The notes under the pieces: model-generated | What the model was told of the DNA's origin: nothing | The model's database searches: none | What the model saw: only the letters and a program-made list of their open reading frames with translations | Position numbers and translations under genes: made by a program | Assembly: GCA_040261275.1 (NCBI GenBank) | Contig: JBDQOI010000034.1 | Location: forward strand, 1-24,467 | From: UBA8752 sp040261275 | GTDB lineage: Bacteria > Bacteroidota > Bacteroidia > Flavobacteriales_D > Sanyastnellaceae | Length of the DNA stretch: 24,467 nt | Reading direction: 5' to 3' | Shown here: piece by piece, positions 15,597 through 23,676 of the stretch | Layout: the number at the start of each line of letters is the position of its first letter | Numbering within the stretch: position 1 is the first letter of the stretch

Positions 15597-17141
15597 ATGA
15601 AACGCCTGATTGCCGCGAGCCTAGCGCTCTGCGTTCCCTTTTTGTTCCCCTCCAAAGCTTTAGCTGCATCCGTTGATGATGCCATCAATGAGGTGATGGC
15701 CCCCATCACCGATGCCATCACGTCGGTGATTTTCTGGACAGTGGACATCGCAGGTTTTACGGTTCCCTTCGTCCTCATTTGGCTGTTTTTCGGTGCGGTT
15801 TTCTTCACGGTGTACTTCAAGTTCGTGAACATCCGCGCTTTCGGTCACGCCTTGGATGTCGTCCGGGGTAAGTACGATGACCCCAACCACCAAGGGGAGG
15901 TGTCCCATTTTCAGGCGTTGACTGCCGCATTGAGTGGCACTGTAGGTGTGGGCAACATCGCGGGTGTCGCTGTGGCCGTCTCCCTAGGGGGGCCGGGGGC
16001 GACCTTTTGGATGATCATCGCGGGCCTCTTCGGTATGAGCAGCAAGTTCGTGGAGTGCACCTTGGGCCTCAAGTACCGCCGACAGAACGAGGACGGTTCC
16101 GTATCCGGAGGTCCGATGTACTACCTCCGCGACGGATTGGCAAAACGGAACATGGGCGGACTGGGCAAGGTGCTCGCCGCATTGTTCGCCGTGGCCTGCA
16201 TCGGGGGGTCGTTCGGCGGCGGCAACATGGTGCAGATCAACCAGGCTACGCAGCAGCTGATTTCCGTGACCGGCGGTGAGGCCAGCATGTTCTACGGGCA
16301 AGGCTGGATTTTCGGTGCTGTCATGGCGATCATCGTGGGCATCGTCATCTTGGGCGGAATCAAGTCCATCGCCAAGGTCACGGACAAAATCGTCCCCTTC
16401 ATGGTGGGCATTTACATTCTCGGCGCATTGTGGGTCATCCTGACCAACTTGGGAGAAGTGCCTTCTGCATTCGGGCGCATTTTCTCCGGCGCTTTCGATA
16501 CCGAGGCCATGTATGGCGGACTGATTGGCGTTCTGATTCAAGGGATTCGTCGGGCGGCTTTCTCCAATGAGGCGGGCATTGGATCGGCCTCCATTGCCCA
16601 CAGTGCTGCCAAGACGGATGAGCCCGTCAGTGAGGGCATCGTCGCATTGCTGGAGCCCTTCATTGATACGGTGGTGATCTGCACCATGACCGCCCTGGTC
16701 ATCGTCATCACGGACTATGGGCAATTTGATGCGGTGACCGTCTTGAACAATGCCCAGAGCGGCTCATTGGATGCCATTGGACTCACATCCAGCGCATTCG
16801 AGCAGAGCATTTCCTGGTTCCCTGGCGTGTTGTCGTTGGCGGTCATTCTGTTCGCTTTGTCCACCATGATCTCCTGGAGTTACTACGGCCTAAAGGCATG
16901 GACCTATCTTTTTGGAGAGACGAGGGCAGCGGACCTGAGCTACAAGGCCATCTTCTGCGCGTTTGTGATCGTGGGGAGTGCCATTAGCGCCGGGAGCGTC
17001 TTCGATTTCGGGGATGCGATGATTTTCGCCATGTGCTTCCCCAATGTGCTGGGTCTGTACTTCCTCGCAGGTGAGGTCAGAACGGACTTGGCGGATTATC
17101 TGCGGCGGGTGAAGTCAGGCGAAATCAAGCGATTCGACTGA
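15597..17141 (+). CDS. Sodium:alanine symporter family (AGCS) transporter
   Basis: This 514-residue polytopic inner-membrane protein imports alanine, glycine or a similar amino acid with Na+. The family core GTVGVGNIAGVAVAVSLGGPG (split here as GTVGVGNIAGV at ~113 and the following AVSLGGPG) and NEAGIGSASIAHSAAKTDEP (~324-343) are intact, with about eleven hydrophobic segments. The N-terminus carries an extra signal-peptide-like stretch (MKRLIAASLALCVPFLFPSKALAAS), which I understand is common in Bacteroidota members and may be cleaved after ALAA. The exact substrate cannot be read from sequence. The gene has its own weak promoter-like signal and lies 14 bases before the HHH protein gene. Confidence 0.93.
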   Translation: MKRLIAASLALCVPFLFPSKALAASVDDAINEVMAPITDAITSVIFWTVDIAGFTVPFVLIWLFFGAVFFTVYFKFVNIRAFGHALDVVRGKYDDPNHQGEVSHFQALTAALSGTVGVGNIAGVAVAVSLGGPGATFWMIIAGLFGMSSKFVECTLGLKYRRQNEDGSVSGGPMYYLRDGLAKRNMGGLGKVLAALFAVACIGGSFGGGNMVQINQATQQLISVTGGEASMFYGQGWIFGAVMAIIVGIVILGGIKSIAKVTDKIVPFMVGIYILGALWVILTNLGEVPSAFGRIFSGAFDTEAMYGGLIGVLIQGIRRAAFSNEAGIGSASIAHSAAKTDEPVSEGIVALLEPFIDTVVICTMTALVIVITDYGQFDAVTVLNNAQSGSLDAIGLTSSAFEQSISWFPGVLSLAVILFALSTMISWSYYGLKAWTYLFGETRAADLSYKAIFCAFVIVGSAISAGSVFDFGDAMIFAMCFPNVLGLYFLAGEVRTDLADYLRRVKSGEIKRFD

Positions 17142-17155
17142 TCCGTCCGGGGTCC

Positions 17156-18115
17156 ATGCACGTATTGCGGAGCGAGCGTCTGGGCACCCTTTGGTTTGCC
17201 TTGGCCGTTTTGGGCAGTCTTGGTGTGGAAGGATGGCGACGCACGCATTCGGCTCCCCCTGATGACCTCAATGTGGGGCAATTGCTCATGGCTTTGGATT
17301 CAATGGAAGGTGCGGACGCTCCAGATGAGGGAGCGACGGGATTCCTTCGGGGAAAGGCTGATGCAGCAGGATCAGGCCCGGAGTTCCCGGCGGTGAAGGC
17401 ACCAATCAGGCCCAAAGACCTCGATTCGGCAGGATGGGTGGCCCTCGGTCTTTCACCGAGACAGGCACGTGGTGCCCAGCGATATGTTCGGTCAATTGGT
17501 GGCCAGGTGAGTAGAGCAGCCCTTGAGCGGATGCGTGTGCTGCCCGACGGCTGGCTAAGCCACTATGGTCCATCTCTTGTCCTGGATTCCAAGAAAGTTG
17601 GGGAGGACACTGTCGGAGCTGAGCCATGGGGCAGGAGCCGCAAGCATCCAAACCGCAAAGGAGCCGCAGGAAGAGTTGGAAATCTGCCCACGTTTTCAAC
17701 AGACCTTCCGATCCCCACCGACATCAATCGTGCCGACAGCATGGAGCTGTTGGCCATTCGAGGAGTAGGGCCATGGGTCGCGGGTCGCATCCTCAATGCG
17801 CGAAGGCGATGGGGCGGCTTCGCGGATTTGTCGCTGTTGACCGAAGCATTGAATGGGTGGGACAGTTTGGCCACGGCCTTGCACCCCTCCTTTCAGTGCT
17901 CTGCCGCGGATGTGCAAAGGCGATGCCCAGACAGCCTTGATGTTCCGGGGTGGGCCGCTCTGCCCAAGGTCGGGTGGAAGGAAGCCAGGGTCTTGGAGCG
18001 CAGGGCCAAGCATCACGGGCCTGATGTGGACCGCGTACTGGATCATCCTGCCCTTGATTCAACAAGTCGTGTCATCATTGCCCGTTATCTGAGGCCGTGC
18101 AAAGCGAATGGTTGA
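17156..18115 (+). CDS. Helix-hairpin-helix (ComEA-like) protein
   Basis: This 319-residue protein has an N-terminal hydrophobic anchor (~9-24) and three HHH-type segments. HHH-1 (~85-145) is LGLSPRQARGAQRYVRSIGG; HHH-2 (~182-240) is the best, with DINRADSMELLAIRGVGPWV and ILNARRRWGGFADLSLL; HHH-3 (~258-315, WAALPKVGWKEARVLERRAK) is degenerate. HHH domains of this class bind DNA without sequence preference, and ComEA uses one to capture DNA during transformation. A role in DNA uptake is possible but unproven; similar proteins are widespread in Bacteroidota without known function. The linker (~40-80 and ~145-180) is low-complexity and poorly conserved in appearance. The end overlaps an alternative start (18108) of the acyl-CoA dehydrogenase by 8 bases. 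Confidence 0.8.
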   Translation: MHVLRSERLGTLWFALAVLGSLGVEGWRRTHSAPPDDLNVGQLLMALDSMEGADAPDEGATGFLRGKADAAGSGPEFPAVKAPIRPKDLDSAGWVALGLSPRQARGAQRYVRSIGGQVSRAALERMRVLPDGWLSHYGPSLVLDSKKVGEDTVGAEPWGRSRKHPNRKGAAGRVGNLPTFSTDLPIPTDINRADSMELLAIRGVGPWVAGRILNARRRWGGFADLSLLTEALNGWDSLATALHPSFQCSAADVQRRCPDSLDVPGWAALPKVGWKEARVLERRAKHHGPDVDRVLDHPALDSTSRVIIARYLRPCKANG

Positions 18116-18152
18116 CCCGAATGGTCGACCTTTGCTAAAACCCCCGGACGAA

Positions 18153-19304
18153 ATGAACTTCCAGGAAAACGAGACCATTGAAGCTATTCGCTCCATGGTA
18201 CGAGATTTTGCCCAGCGTGAAATCGTACCGCATGTTATGGAATGGGATGAAAGTCAATATTTTCCACGCGAATTGTTTACAGAAATGGGGAGTTTGGGGT
18301 TAATGGGCATGCTCGTCCCCGAGGATTACGGGGGAAGCGGATTGGGATATCATGAGTATGCGGCGGCCATAGAGGAGCTCGCCTCAGTATGCGGAGCAGT
18401 GGGGTTGAGCATGGCGGCACACAACAGCCTCTGCACAAATCACATTCTGACATTCGGGAATGAGCAGCAGAAAAGGAAGTACCTGCCAAACCTGGCTTCT
18501 GGGGAACATATCGGGGCATGGGGGCTGACGGAGGCGGGCACGGGGTCGGACGCCATGCGAATGCGCTGCACCGCGACACGGGACGGCGACCACTGGGTGC
18601 TGAATGGCACCAAGAATTGGATCACCCACGGGATCTCTGCGGAGGTGGTTGTAGTGCTGGCCCGTACAGGCGAATTGCTCGACAGCCATGGAATCACCGC
18701 TTTTGTGGTGGAGAGGGGGACGCCGGGGTTCAGGGGTGGAAAAAAGGAGAACAAACTCGGGATGAGGTCGAGTGAAACCGCCGAGCTCATTTTTGAGGAT
18801 TGCCGGATACCGGAGGCCCATGTTTTGGGTGAGGTGGGCGAAGGATTCATACAGGCCATGAAAATCTTGGATGGAGGGCGCATTTCCATTGCTGCCCTAT
18901 CCCTAGGCATCGGACGCGGCGCTTTCGACGCCGCCCTTTCCTATGCAAAAGAGCGAGAGCAATTCGGTCAACCCATTGCCCGTTTCCAAGGTGTTGGCTT
19001 CAAGCTTGCGGATATGGCGGTGGGCCTCGAAACTTCGAGGTTGCTGATCGCCAAAGCATGCGATGACAAGCTAAACGGTGGAGACGTTACGCGTTCGGGT
19101 GCGATGGCCAAATATCATGCGTCGGAGGAGTGCGTGCGGATCGCAACGGAAGCCGTTCAGGTATTCGGTGGTTACGGCTATACCAAGGATTTTCCGGTGG
19201 AGAAGTTCTACCGGGACTCCAAGCTCTGCACCATTGGAGAGGGGACATCTGAAATTCAGAAGCTGGTCATTTCCCGAAGCTTGGTGTCTAAAGGTGTAGT
19301 GTAA
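18153..19304 (+). CDS. Acyl-CoA dehydrogenase (short/medium-chain type)
   Basis: This FAD enzyme introduces the alpha-beta double bond into acyl-CoA, the first step of fatty-acid or branched-chain beta-oxidation, passing electrons to ETF. Visible motifs are VPEDYGGSGLGYHEYAAAIEE, WGLTEAGTGSDAM (FAD/substrate loop), NGTKNWITHG, QVFGGYGYTKDFPVEKFYRD and TIGEGTSEIQK, in which Glu363 is the expected catalytic base. From ATG 18153 (MNFQENETIEAIRSMVRDFAQ) the length is 383, normal for the family. An upstream ATG at 18108 would add 15 residues unlike the family, and a -7-like GACCTTTG (18126-18133) lies between the two. Chain-length specificity cannot be read. It sits between the HHH gene and rpsU. 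Confidence 0.93.
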   Translation: MNFQENETIEAIRSMVRDFAQREIVPHVMEWDESQYFPRELFTEMGSLGLMGMLVPEDYGGSGLGYHEYAAAIEELASVCGAVGLSMAAHNSLCTNHILTFGNEQQKRKYLPNLASGEHIGAWGLTEAGTGSDAMRMRCTATRDGDHWVLNGTKNWITHGISAEVVVVLARTGELLDSHGITAFVVERGTPGFRGGKKENKLGMRSSETAELIFEDCRIPEAHVLGEVGEGFIQAMKILDGGRISIAALSLGIGRGAFDAALSYAKEREQFGQPIARFQGVGFKLADMAVGLETSRLLIAKACDDKLNGGDVTRSGAMAKYHASEECVRIATEAVQVFGGYGYTKDFPVEKFYRDSKLCTIGEGTSEIQKLVISRSLVSKGVV

Positions 19305-19348
19305 GCCTTTCCGGCTGACGCGAGTAGGTTCTATTCCGAATTTTCAGC

Positions 19349-19356
19349 TATCTTCG
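19349..19356 (+). promoter_or_regulatory. Putative -7 element TATCTTCG of rpsU
   Basis: TATCTTCG is identical to the element before the aminotransferase gene (1975). It ends 18 bases before the rpsU ATG, predicting a leader of about 12-14 bases with no Shine-Dalgarno sequence. A -33 element is not clear. Confidence 0.5.
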
Positions 19357-19374
19357 CGCACCCAATTTCGAATC

Positions 19375-19563
19375 ATGCTCATCATTCCGGTCAAGGAGGG
19401 AGAAAATATCGAACGCGCACTCAAGCGTTTCAAGAAGAAGTTCGATCGTACCAAAACTGGTCGCATGCTCCGCGCCCGCAAAGAGTATGTCAAGCCGAAG
19501 ACCGTGCGCCGAGAAGCGCTCAAGAAAGCCGTTTACAAAAACAAGAAGGCTTTGATGGGCTGA
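19375..19563 (+). CDS. rpsU: 30S ribosomal protein bS21
   Basis: This is a 62-residue, very basic protein (MLIIPVKEGENIERALKRFK to NKKALMG) of normal bS21 length. It binds the 30S platform near the 3' end of 16S rRNA. In Flavobacterium, bS21 with bS18 and bS6 is known to sequester the anti-Shine-Dalgarno tail, which explains why mRNAs in this phylum lack SD sequences. This gene also has none upstream. An AAGGAGG does occur inside the coding region (19394 onwards, codons 7-9, encoding KEG). It has its own predicted promoter and is followed 50 bases later by a recombinase gene. Confidence 0.97.
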   Translation: MLIIPVKEGENIERALKRFKKKFDRTKTGRMLRARKEYVKPKTVRREALKKAVYKNKKALMG

Positions 19564-19566
19564 TAA

Positions 19567-19598
19567 TTTGTAATATCGGTTTGGTGGGGTAATATTCG
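19567..19598 (+). promoter_or_regulatory. Putative promoter of the Xer-type recombinase gene
   Basis: TTTG at 19567-19570, then 20 bases, then AATATTCG at 19591-19598 (one mismatch to TAnnTTCG). The ATG follows 15 bases later. The spacing agrees with the Bacteroidota -33/-7 pattern. Confidence 0.5.
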
Positions 19599-19613
19599 TC
19601 CTGACCAAACCAA

Positions 19614-20519
19614 ATGTCCGCTTCGTCCGCTCCCAACACGCCGCTTCAGGCCTTCTTGCACTTTCTCGAAAAGGAGAAGAGGGGGAGTGTCCACACCTTG
19701 AGGTGTTACCGTTCGGATTTGAATCAATTCCAACGTTACCTGGCAGACCAGTATGAGCATGACTCTTTGGTAGGCATAGAAGGGGATTGGGTACGTTCAT
19801 GGATCGTACACATGATGAAAGAAGGGCGAAGCCCACGCACCATTCACAGAAAGGTGAGCGCTTTCCGAACATTTAATCGCTTTGCCCGCCGCATGTCCTA
19901 CACCGACAGAGACCCCAGCAACGGTGTGTCTCTGCCCAAGTTGGAAAAGCGGGTGCGCGAGGTGGTCCCTGAACGCAACATGTTGTCGTTGCTCGATGGG
20001 TCAGTTTTCCCTGAAAGCTGGTCGGGACTCCGGGATCGGTTGATGATGACCCTGTTGTATGAGACTGGGGTGCGTCAGGACGAACTGATTTCATTGTTGC
20101 ATGCCGATGTAAACGTCAGCCGACGCAACATCAAGGTCAATGGTAAGGGAGGAAAGGACCGCTACATTCCCATTTCCGAAGCGACGATTGACCTGGCGGA
20201 GCAATACATGCGATCCCGACCTGGGGACAGTGACCAATTGTTGGTCACGGATGGCGGTAAGGAGCTGTATCCTGCATTTGTTTATCGGCGAGTGAATCAC
20301 TACATTACCGAAGCGAGCTCGCTTAGCAAGTGTAGTCCGCACGTCATTCGGCACTCTTTTGCAACGCATCTTTTGAACCGCGGAGCAGACATCAACGCAG
20401 TGAAGGAATTGCTAGGGCACAGCAGTCTGAATGCTACCCAGCACTATACCCACGTGACGACGAGCCGCATGAAGGACGTGCACCGGGGGTCACCACTTGA
20501 TACGCGAGGCATCTTCTGA
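19614..20519 (+). CDS. Tyrosine recombinase, XerC/XerD type
   Basis: This 301-residue protein is a site-specific tyrosine recombinase. It has an N-terminal SAM-like DNA-binding domain (~5-95) and a C-terminal catalytic domain with the full active-site set: Arg154 (ETGVRQDEL), Lys181 (GKGGKDRYIPI), His243 and Arg246 (HVIRHSF), His269 (LLGHSS) and nucleophile Tyr278 (QHYTHV). Length and motifs fit the chromosomal XerC/XerD resolvases that convert chromosome dimers at dif, rather than an integrase. There is no sign of an integrated element: no att repeats, and the neighbours are core genes. XerC and XerD cannot be told apart here, so no symbol is given. Co-transcription with the hibernation factor gene (23-base gap) is likely. 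Confidence 0.94.
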   Translation: MSASSAPNTPLQAFLHFLEKEKRGSVHTLRCYRSDLNQFQRYLADQYEHDSLVGIEGDWVRSWIVHMMKEGRSPRTIHRKVSAFRTFNRFARRMSYTDRDPSNGVSLPKLEKRVREVVPERNMLSLLDGSVFPESWSGLRDRLMMTLLYETGVRQDELISLLHADVNVSRRNIKVNGKGGKDRYIPISEATIDLAEQYMRSRPGDSDQLLVTDGGKELYPAFVYRRVNHYITEASSLSKCSPHVIRHSFATHLLNRGADINAVKELLGHSSLNATQHYTHVTTSRMKDVHRGSPLDTRGIF

Positions 20520-20542
20520 AGTCTCACCCTCAAGTGGTATAC

Positions 20543-20836
20543 ATGCAAATACAAGTCCAGTCCATTCACTTCAAGGCCGATGGGTCCTTGGTTCGTTTCA
20601 TCGAGGAGAAATTGAGCAAATTGAAGCTCTTTCATCCCGGAATTATTTCTGCAGACGTGCATTTTCGTCTAGACAAGGATCAAGACCGAGAAAACAAGCG
20701 TGTCGAGGTGAAGTTGAATGTGCCCGGACCTGATTTGTACAGCAGCCGAAGAGCGACGTCTTTCGAAGAGGCTGCTGTAGAGGTGGTGGAAGCCCTTCGC
20801 AGACAACTGGAAAAAGCCCGCAGCAAGGCCGCTTGA
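20543..20836 (+). CDS. Ribosome hibernation promoting factor (HPF/RaiA family, short form)
   Basis: This is a 97-residue protein (MQIQVQSIHFKADGSLVRFI to ARSKAA) with the beta-alpha-beta-beta-beta-alpha pattern of HPF/YfiA, including DVHFRLDKDQDRENKRVEVKLN and SFEEAAVEVVEALRRQLEK. The family binds the decoding centre of idle ribosomes and blocks translation in slow growth. It is the short form, with no C-terminal dimerisation domain. ATG 20543 is preferred over GTG 20534 because MQIQVQSIHF is the family N-terminus. It is the last gene before a terminator and the tRNA-tuf unit, so hibernation and growth functions lie back to back. Confidence 0.93.
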   Translation: MQIQVQSIHFKADGSLVRFIEEKLSKLKLFHPGIISADVHFRLDKDQDRENKRVEVKLNVPGPDLYSSRRATSFEEAAVEVVEALRRQLEKARSKAA

Positions 20837-20877
20837 GGACAATTGCGAATTCCTGAAATTCAGTTCGCAAAGACCCC

Positions 20878-20907
20878 TTGTGGTCAGGTTATTCTGAACT
20901 ACATTTG
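20878..20907 (+). promoter_or_regulatory. Promoter TTG-N19-TACATTTG of the tRNA-tuf-secE-nusG unit
   Basis: TTG at 20878-20880, 19 bases, then an exact TAnnTTTG (TACATTTG, 20900-20907). This is the best promoter in the window by consensus and spacing. The predicted start (about 20912-20914) lies at the end of the 5' arm of the terminator hairpin that begins at 20907, so transcripts from here would lack most of that arm. Confidence 0.75.
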
Positions 20908-20936
20908 CCCTCCCTAAATCGGGGAGGGCTTTTTTT
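20907..20936 (+). terminator. Terminator downstream of the hibernation factor gene
   Basis: An 8-bp GC-rich stem (GCCCTCCC 20907-20914 with GGGAGGGC 20922-20929) and a 7-base loop are followed by seven T. It would stop transcripts coming from xer and the hibernation factor gene. A second hairpin is possible in RNA lacking the 5' arm: AGGGC (20925-20929) with GCCCT (20937-20941) around the T7 tract. Confidence 0.88.
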
Positions 20937-20940
20937 GCCC

Positions 20941-20952
20941 TGTTCTTTGACA
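20941..20952 (+). promoter_or_regulatory. boxA-like antitermination element
   Basis: TGTTCTTTGACA resembles boxA of E. coli rRNA leaders (TGCTCTTTAACA) and the GTTCTTTGACA found before 16S rRNA genes in Bacteroidota. It sits just before the first tRNA and after the predicted start, as expected for NusB/NusE-mediated antitermination of stable RNA. Function is inferred. Confidence 0.65.
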
Positions 20953-20956
20953 TGAG

Positions 20957-21030
20957 GCCGGTGTAGCTCAGTTGGCCAGAGCAGCTGATTTGTAATCAGC
21001 GGGTCGGGGGTTCGAATCCCTCCACCGGCT
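20957..21030 (+). tRNA. tRNA-Thr (anticodon UGU)
   Basis: A 74-nt cloverleaf: acceptor GCCGGTG (20957-20963) pairs with CACCGGC (21023-21029), D stem GCTC/GAGC, anticodon stem GCTGA/TCAGC with loop TTTGTAA (anticodon TGT at 20991-20993), and T arm with TTCGAAT. The discriminator is T21030; CCA is not encoded. It decodes ACA/ACG. Confidence 0.97.
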
Positions 21031-21055
21031 CAAAGCACCATCCTAAAATTACCAT

Positions 21056-21138
21056 GGGGGTACGCCGGAGTTGGAGAGCCGGGGCAGACTGTAAATCTGT
21101 TGTCTACGACTGAATAGGTTCGAATCCTATTACCCCCA
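21056..21138 (+). tRNA. tRNA-Tyr (anticodon GUA)
   Basis: An 83-nt class II tRNA with a long variable arm. Acceptor GGGGGTA (21056-21062) pairs with TACCCCC (21131-21137), discriminator A21138; the anticodon loop carries CTGTAAA (GTA). CCA is not encoded as a full trinucleotide (ACA follows). Confidence 0.96.
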
Positions 21139-21161
21139 CAATCAAGCCAATTTCAAGGCAA

Positions 21162-21235
<74 letters not shown>

Positions 21236-21276
21236 AAGAAAAACGGTGAGCGTCCAAAGGGGCGCCTCCAACCACT

Positions 21277-21348
21277 GCCGATGTAGCTCAGGGGTAGAGC
21301 GCTTCCTTGGTAAGGAAGAGGTCACGGGTTCAATTCCCGTCATTGGCT
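21277..21348 (+). tRNA. tRNA-Thr (anticodon GGU)
   Basis: A 72-nt cloverleaf: acceptor GCCGATG (21277-21283) pairs with CATTGGC (21341-21347, one G-U), discriminator T21348, anticodon GGT in CTTGGTAA. The three bases after it happen to be CCA, unlike the other tRNAs here. It ends 58 bases before tuf and is probably processed from the same transcript. Confidence 0.97.
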
Positions 21349-21406
21349 CCATTGCTCAGTGCTAAGAAACAATCCTTTAATACATTAACTCTAAACAAAC
21401 CAAACC

Positions 21407-22594
<1,188 letters not shown>

Positions 22595-22630
22595 TCATCA
22601 AGGGCCTGAACTCAATCGAAAATTTAGGGG

Positions 22631-22660
22631 AAAGAAGATGCCCAATGGGGCATCTTCTTT
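22631..22660 (+). terminator. Hairpin between tuf and tRNA-Trp
   Basis: A perfect 13-bp stem (22631-22643 with 22648-22660) with an AATG loop lies 36 bases after the tuf stop. The only T run is the TTCTTT at the end of the 3' arm, with CGCC beyond it, so it may be an attenuator, a processing site or a partial terminator that the boxA-modified polymerase reads through. Confidence 0.7.
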
Positions 22661-22668
22661 CGCCGTCT

Positions 22669-22741
22669 ACGGGCATAGCTCAATTGGTAGAGTAGCGGTC
22701 TCCAAAACCGTTGGTTGCAGGTTCGAGTCCTGCTGCCCGTG
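22669..22741 (+). tRNA. tRNA-Trp (anticodon CCA)
   Basis: A 73-nt cloverleaf: acceptor ACGGGCA (22669-22675) pairs with TGCCCGT (22734-22740), discriminator G22741 as usual for Trp, anticodon CCA in TCTCCAAAA. It sits between tuf and secE, a common place for trnW in bacteria. Confidence 0.97.
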
Positions 22742-22760
22742 CAAAACACACCGAAGGAAA

Positions 22761-22982
22761 ATGGCAAACGTTGCAGAATACGTAAAAGACAGCTACACTG
22801 AATTGGTGGAGCGTGTGACCTGGCCCGGCCCCAAGCAGTTGCAGGAGGCCTCTTTTCTGGTTTTCATTGCTTCCCTCCTCATTGCGGGCCTTGTGTTCGT
22901 CATGGATTGGGTTTTCGGTGTGAATGCGGCCGATAGCATCTGGCAAGGGGTGATCGGGATGATTTACACTTACGTCGTTTGA
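22761..22982 (+). CDS. secE: Preprotein translocase subunit SecE
   Basis: This 73-residue protein is the small, essential clamp subunit of the SecYEG channel. It has an amphipathic N-terminal helix (VAEYVKDSYTELVERVTWP, with the conserved VTWP motif before the membrane) and a single TM helix (~30-50, FLVFIASLLIAGLVFVMDW). It is the short one-TM form. ATG 22761 is chosen; the open frame extends upstream through tRNA-Trp but that is not coding. nusG follows after 14 bases, so secE and nusG are co-transcribed. Confidence 0.96.
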   Translation: MANVAEYVKDSYTELVERVTWPGPKQLQEASFLVFIASLLIAGLVFVMDWVFGVNAADSIWQGVIGMIYTYVV

Positions 22983-22996
22983 GCGCAGTCAGGACC

Positions 22997-23548
22997 ATGA
23001 GTGAAATCGACAAGAAATGGTACGTGGTGCGCGCCATCGGCGGGCAGGAGAACAAAGCCAAGGGATTCCTTGAGTCCGAGATCTCCGCGGCCGGCTTGTC
23101 CGATTACGTGGGGCAGATTCTGATTCCGACCGAGAAAGTCCTGCAGATTCGCAACGGCAAAAAGGTCACCAAAGAACGCAACCACTTCCCGGGATATGTC
23201 TTTGTGGAGTGCGCGTTGGTGGGTGAGGTGCCACACGTGATTCGGAACACGCCAAGCGTTATCGGATTCCTTGGTGCTGAAAAGAGAGGTGACCCGCTTC
23301 CCTTGCGTGCCAATGAAGTGGCACGAATGCTGGGACGTGTGGATGAGTTGGCAGAGAGCGAGGAGGAATTGGCCATCCCTTTCAAAGTGGGAGAGGTGGT
23401 CAAGGTGGGCGATGGTCCGTTCAACGGATTCCATGGCACCATCGAAGAGATCAACGAGGAGAAGCGCAAGTTGAAGGTGATGGTCAAGATTTTTGGAAGG
23501 AAGACCCCAGTGGAATTGGGCTTCCTTCAAGTAGAGAAAGAGGCGTGA
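22997..23548 (+). CDS. nusG: Transcription termination/antitermination factor NusG
   Basis: NusG binds the RNA polymerase clamp and couples it to ribosomes, Rho or antitermination complexes. The 183-residue protein has the NGN domain (KKWYVVRAIGGQENKA to ~115, including FPGYVFVECAL and NTPSVIGFLG) and a C-terminal KOW domain (~128-183, FKVGEVVKVGDGPFNGFHGT). ATG 22997 (MSEIDKKWYVVRA) is preferred over a TTG at 22979 that overlaps secE. Its own transcript carries the boxA-like element at 20941, so NusG may act on its own operon (inference). Confidence 0.97.
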   Translation: MSEIDKKWYVVRAIGGQENKAKGFLESEISAAGLSDYVGQILIPTEKVLQIRNGKKVTKERNHFPGYVFVECALVGEVPHVIRNTPSVIGFLGAEKRGDPLPLRANEVARMLGRVDELAESEEELAIPFKVGEVVKVGDGPFNGFHGTIEEINEEKRKLKVMVKIFGRKTPVELGFLQVEKEA

Positions 23549-23676
23549 GTAAGAAGATTCAATACAGTTATAACCGAATTCCCAATTAAACCGGAACAGC
23601 CAGGACGTCCCGTGCCCTGTCCCAGAATGCTTCCCTGGACACTGCGGCCGACCTGTTCATTATAAACAATAGATCC
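23549..23676 (+). other. Leader region between nusG and rplK
   Basis: This 128-base gap is longer than the others in this unit. It contains an AT-rich start, then a GC-rich part with possible short stems: CAGG/CCTG around 23598-23621 and a 6-bp stem with a bulged C pairing GTCCCAG with CTGGAC around 23620-23642. An AT-rich segment precedes ATG 23677. In many bacteria the rplK-rplA leader mimics the 23S rRNA L1 site for autoregulation. I cannot confirm that motif here, and no clear promoter is visible. Confidence 0.35.

Noticed and set aside
19614..20519. Tyrosine recombinase next to tRNA genes as a sign of an integrated element
   Set aside because: Size and motifs fit chromosomal XerC/XerD. 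The neighbours are core genes (rpsU, hibernation factor, tuf), the tRNAs are intact, and no duplicated tRNA 3' end or att repeat is visible.
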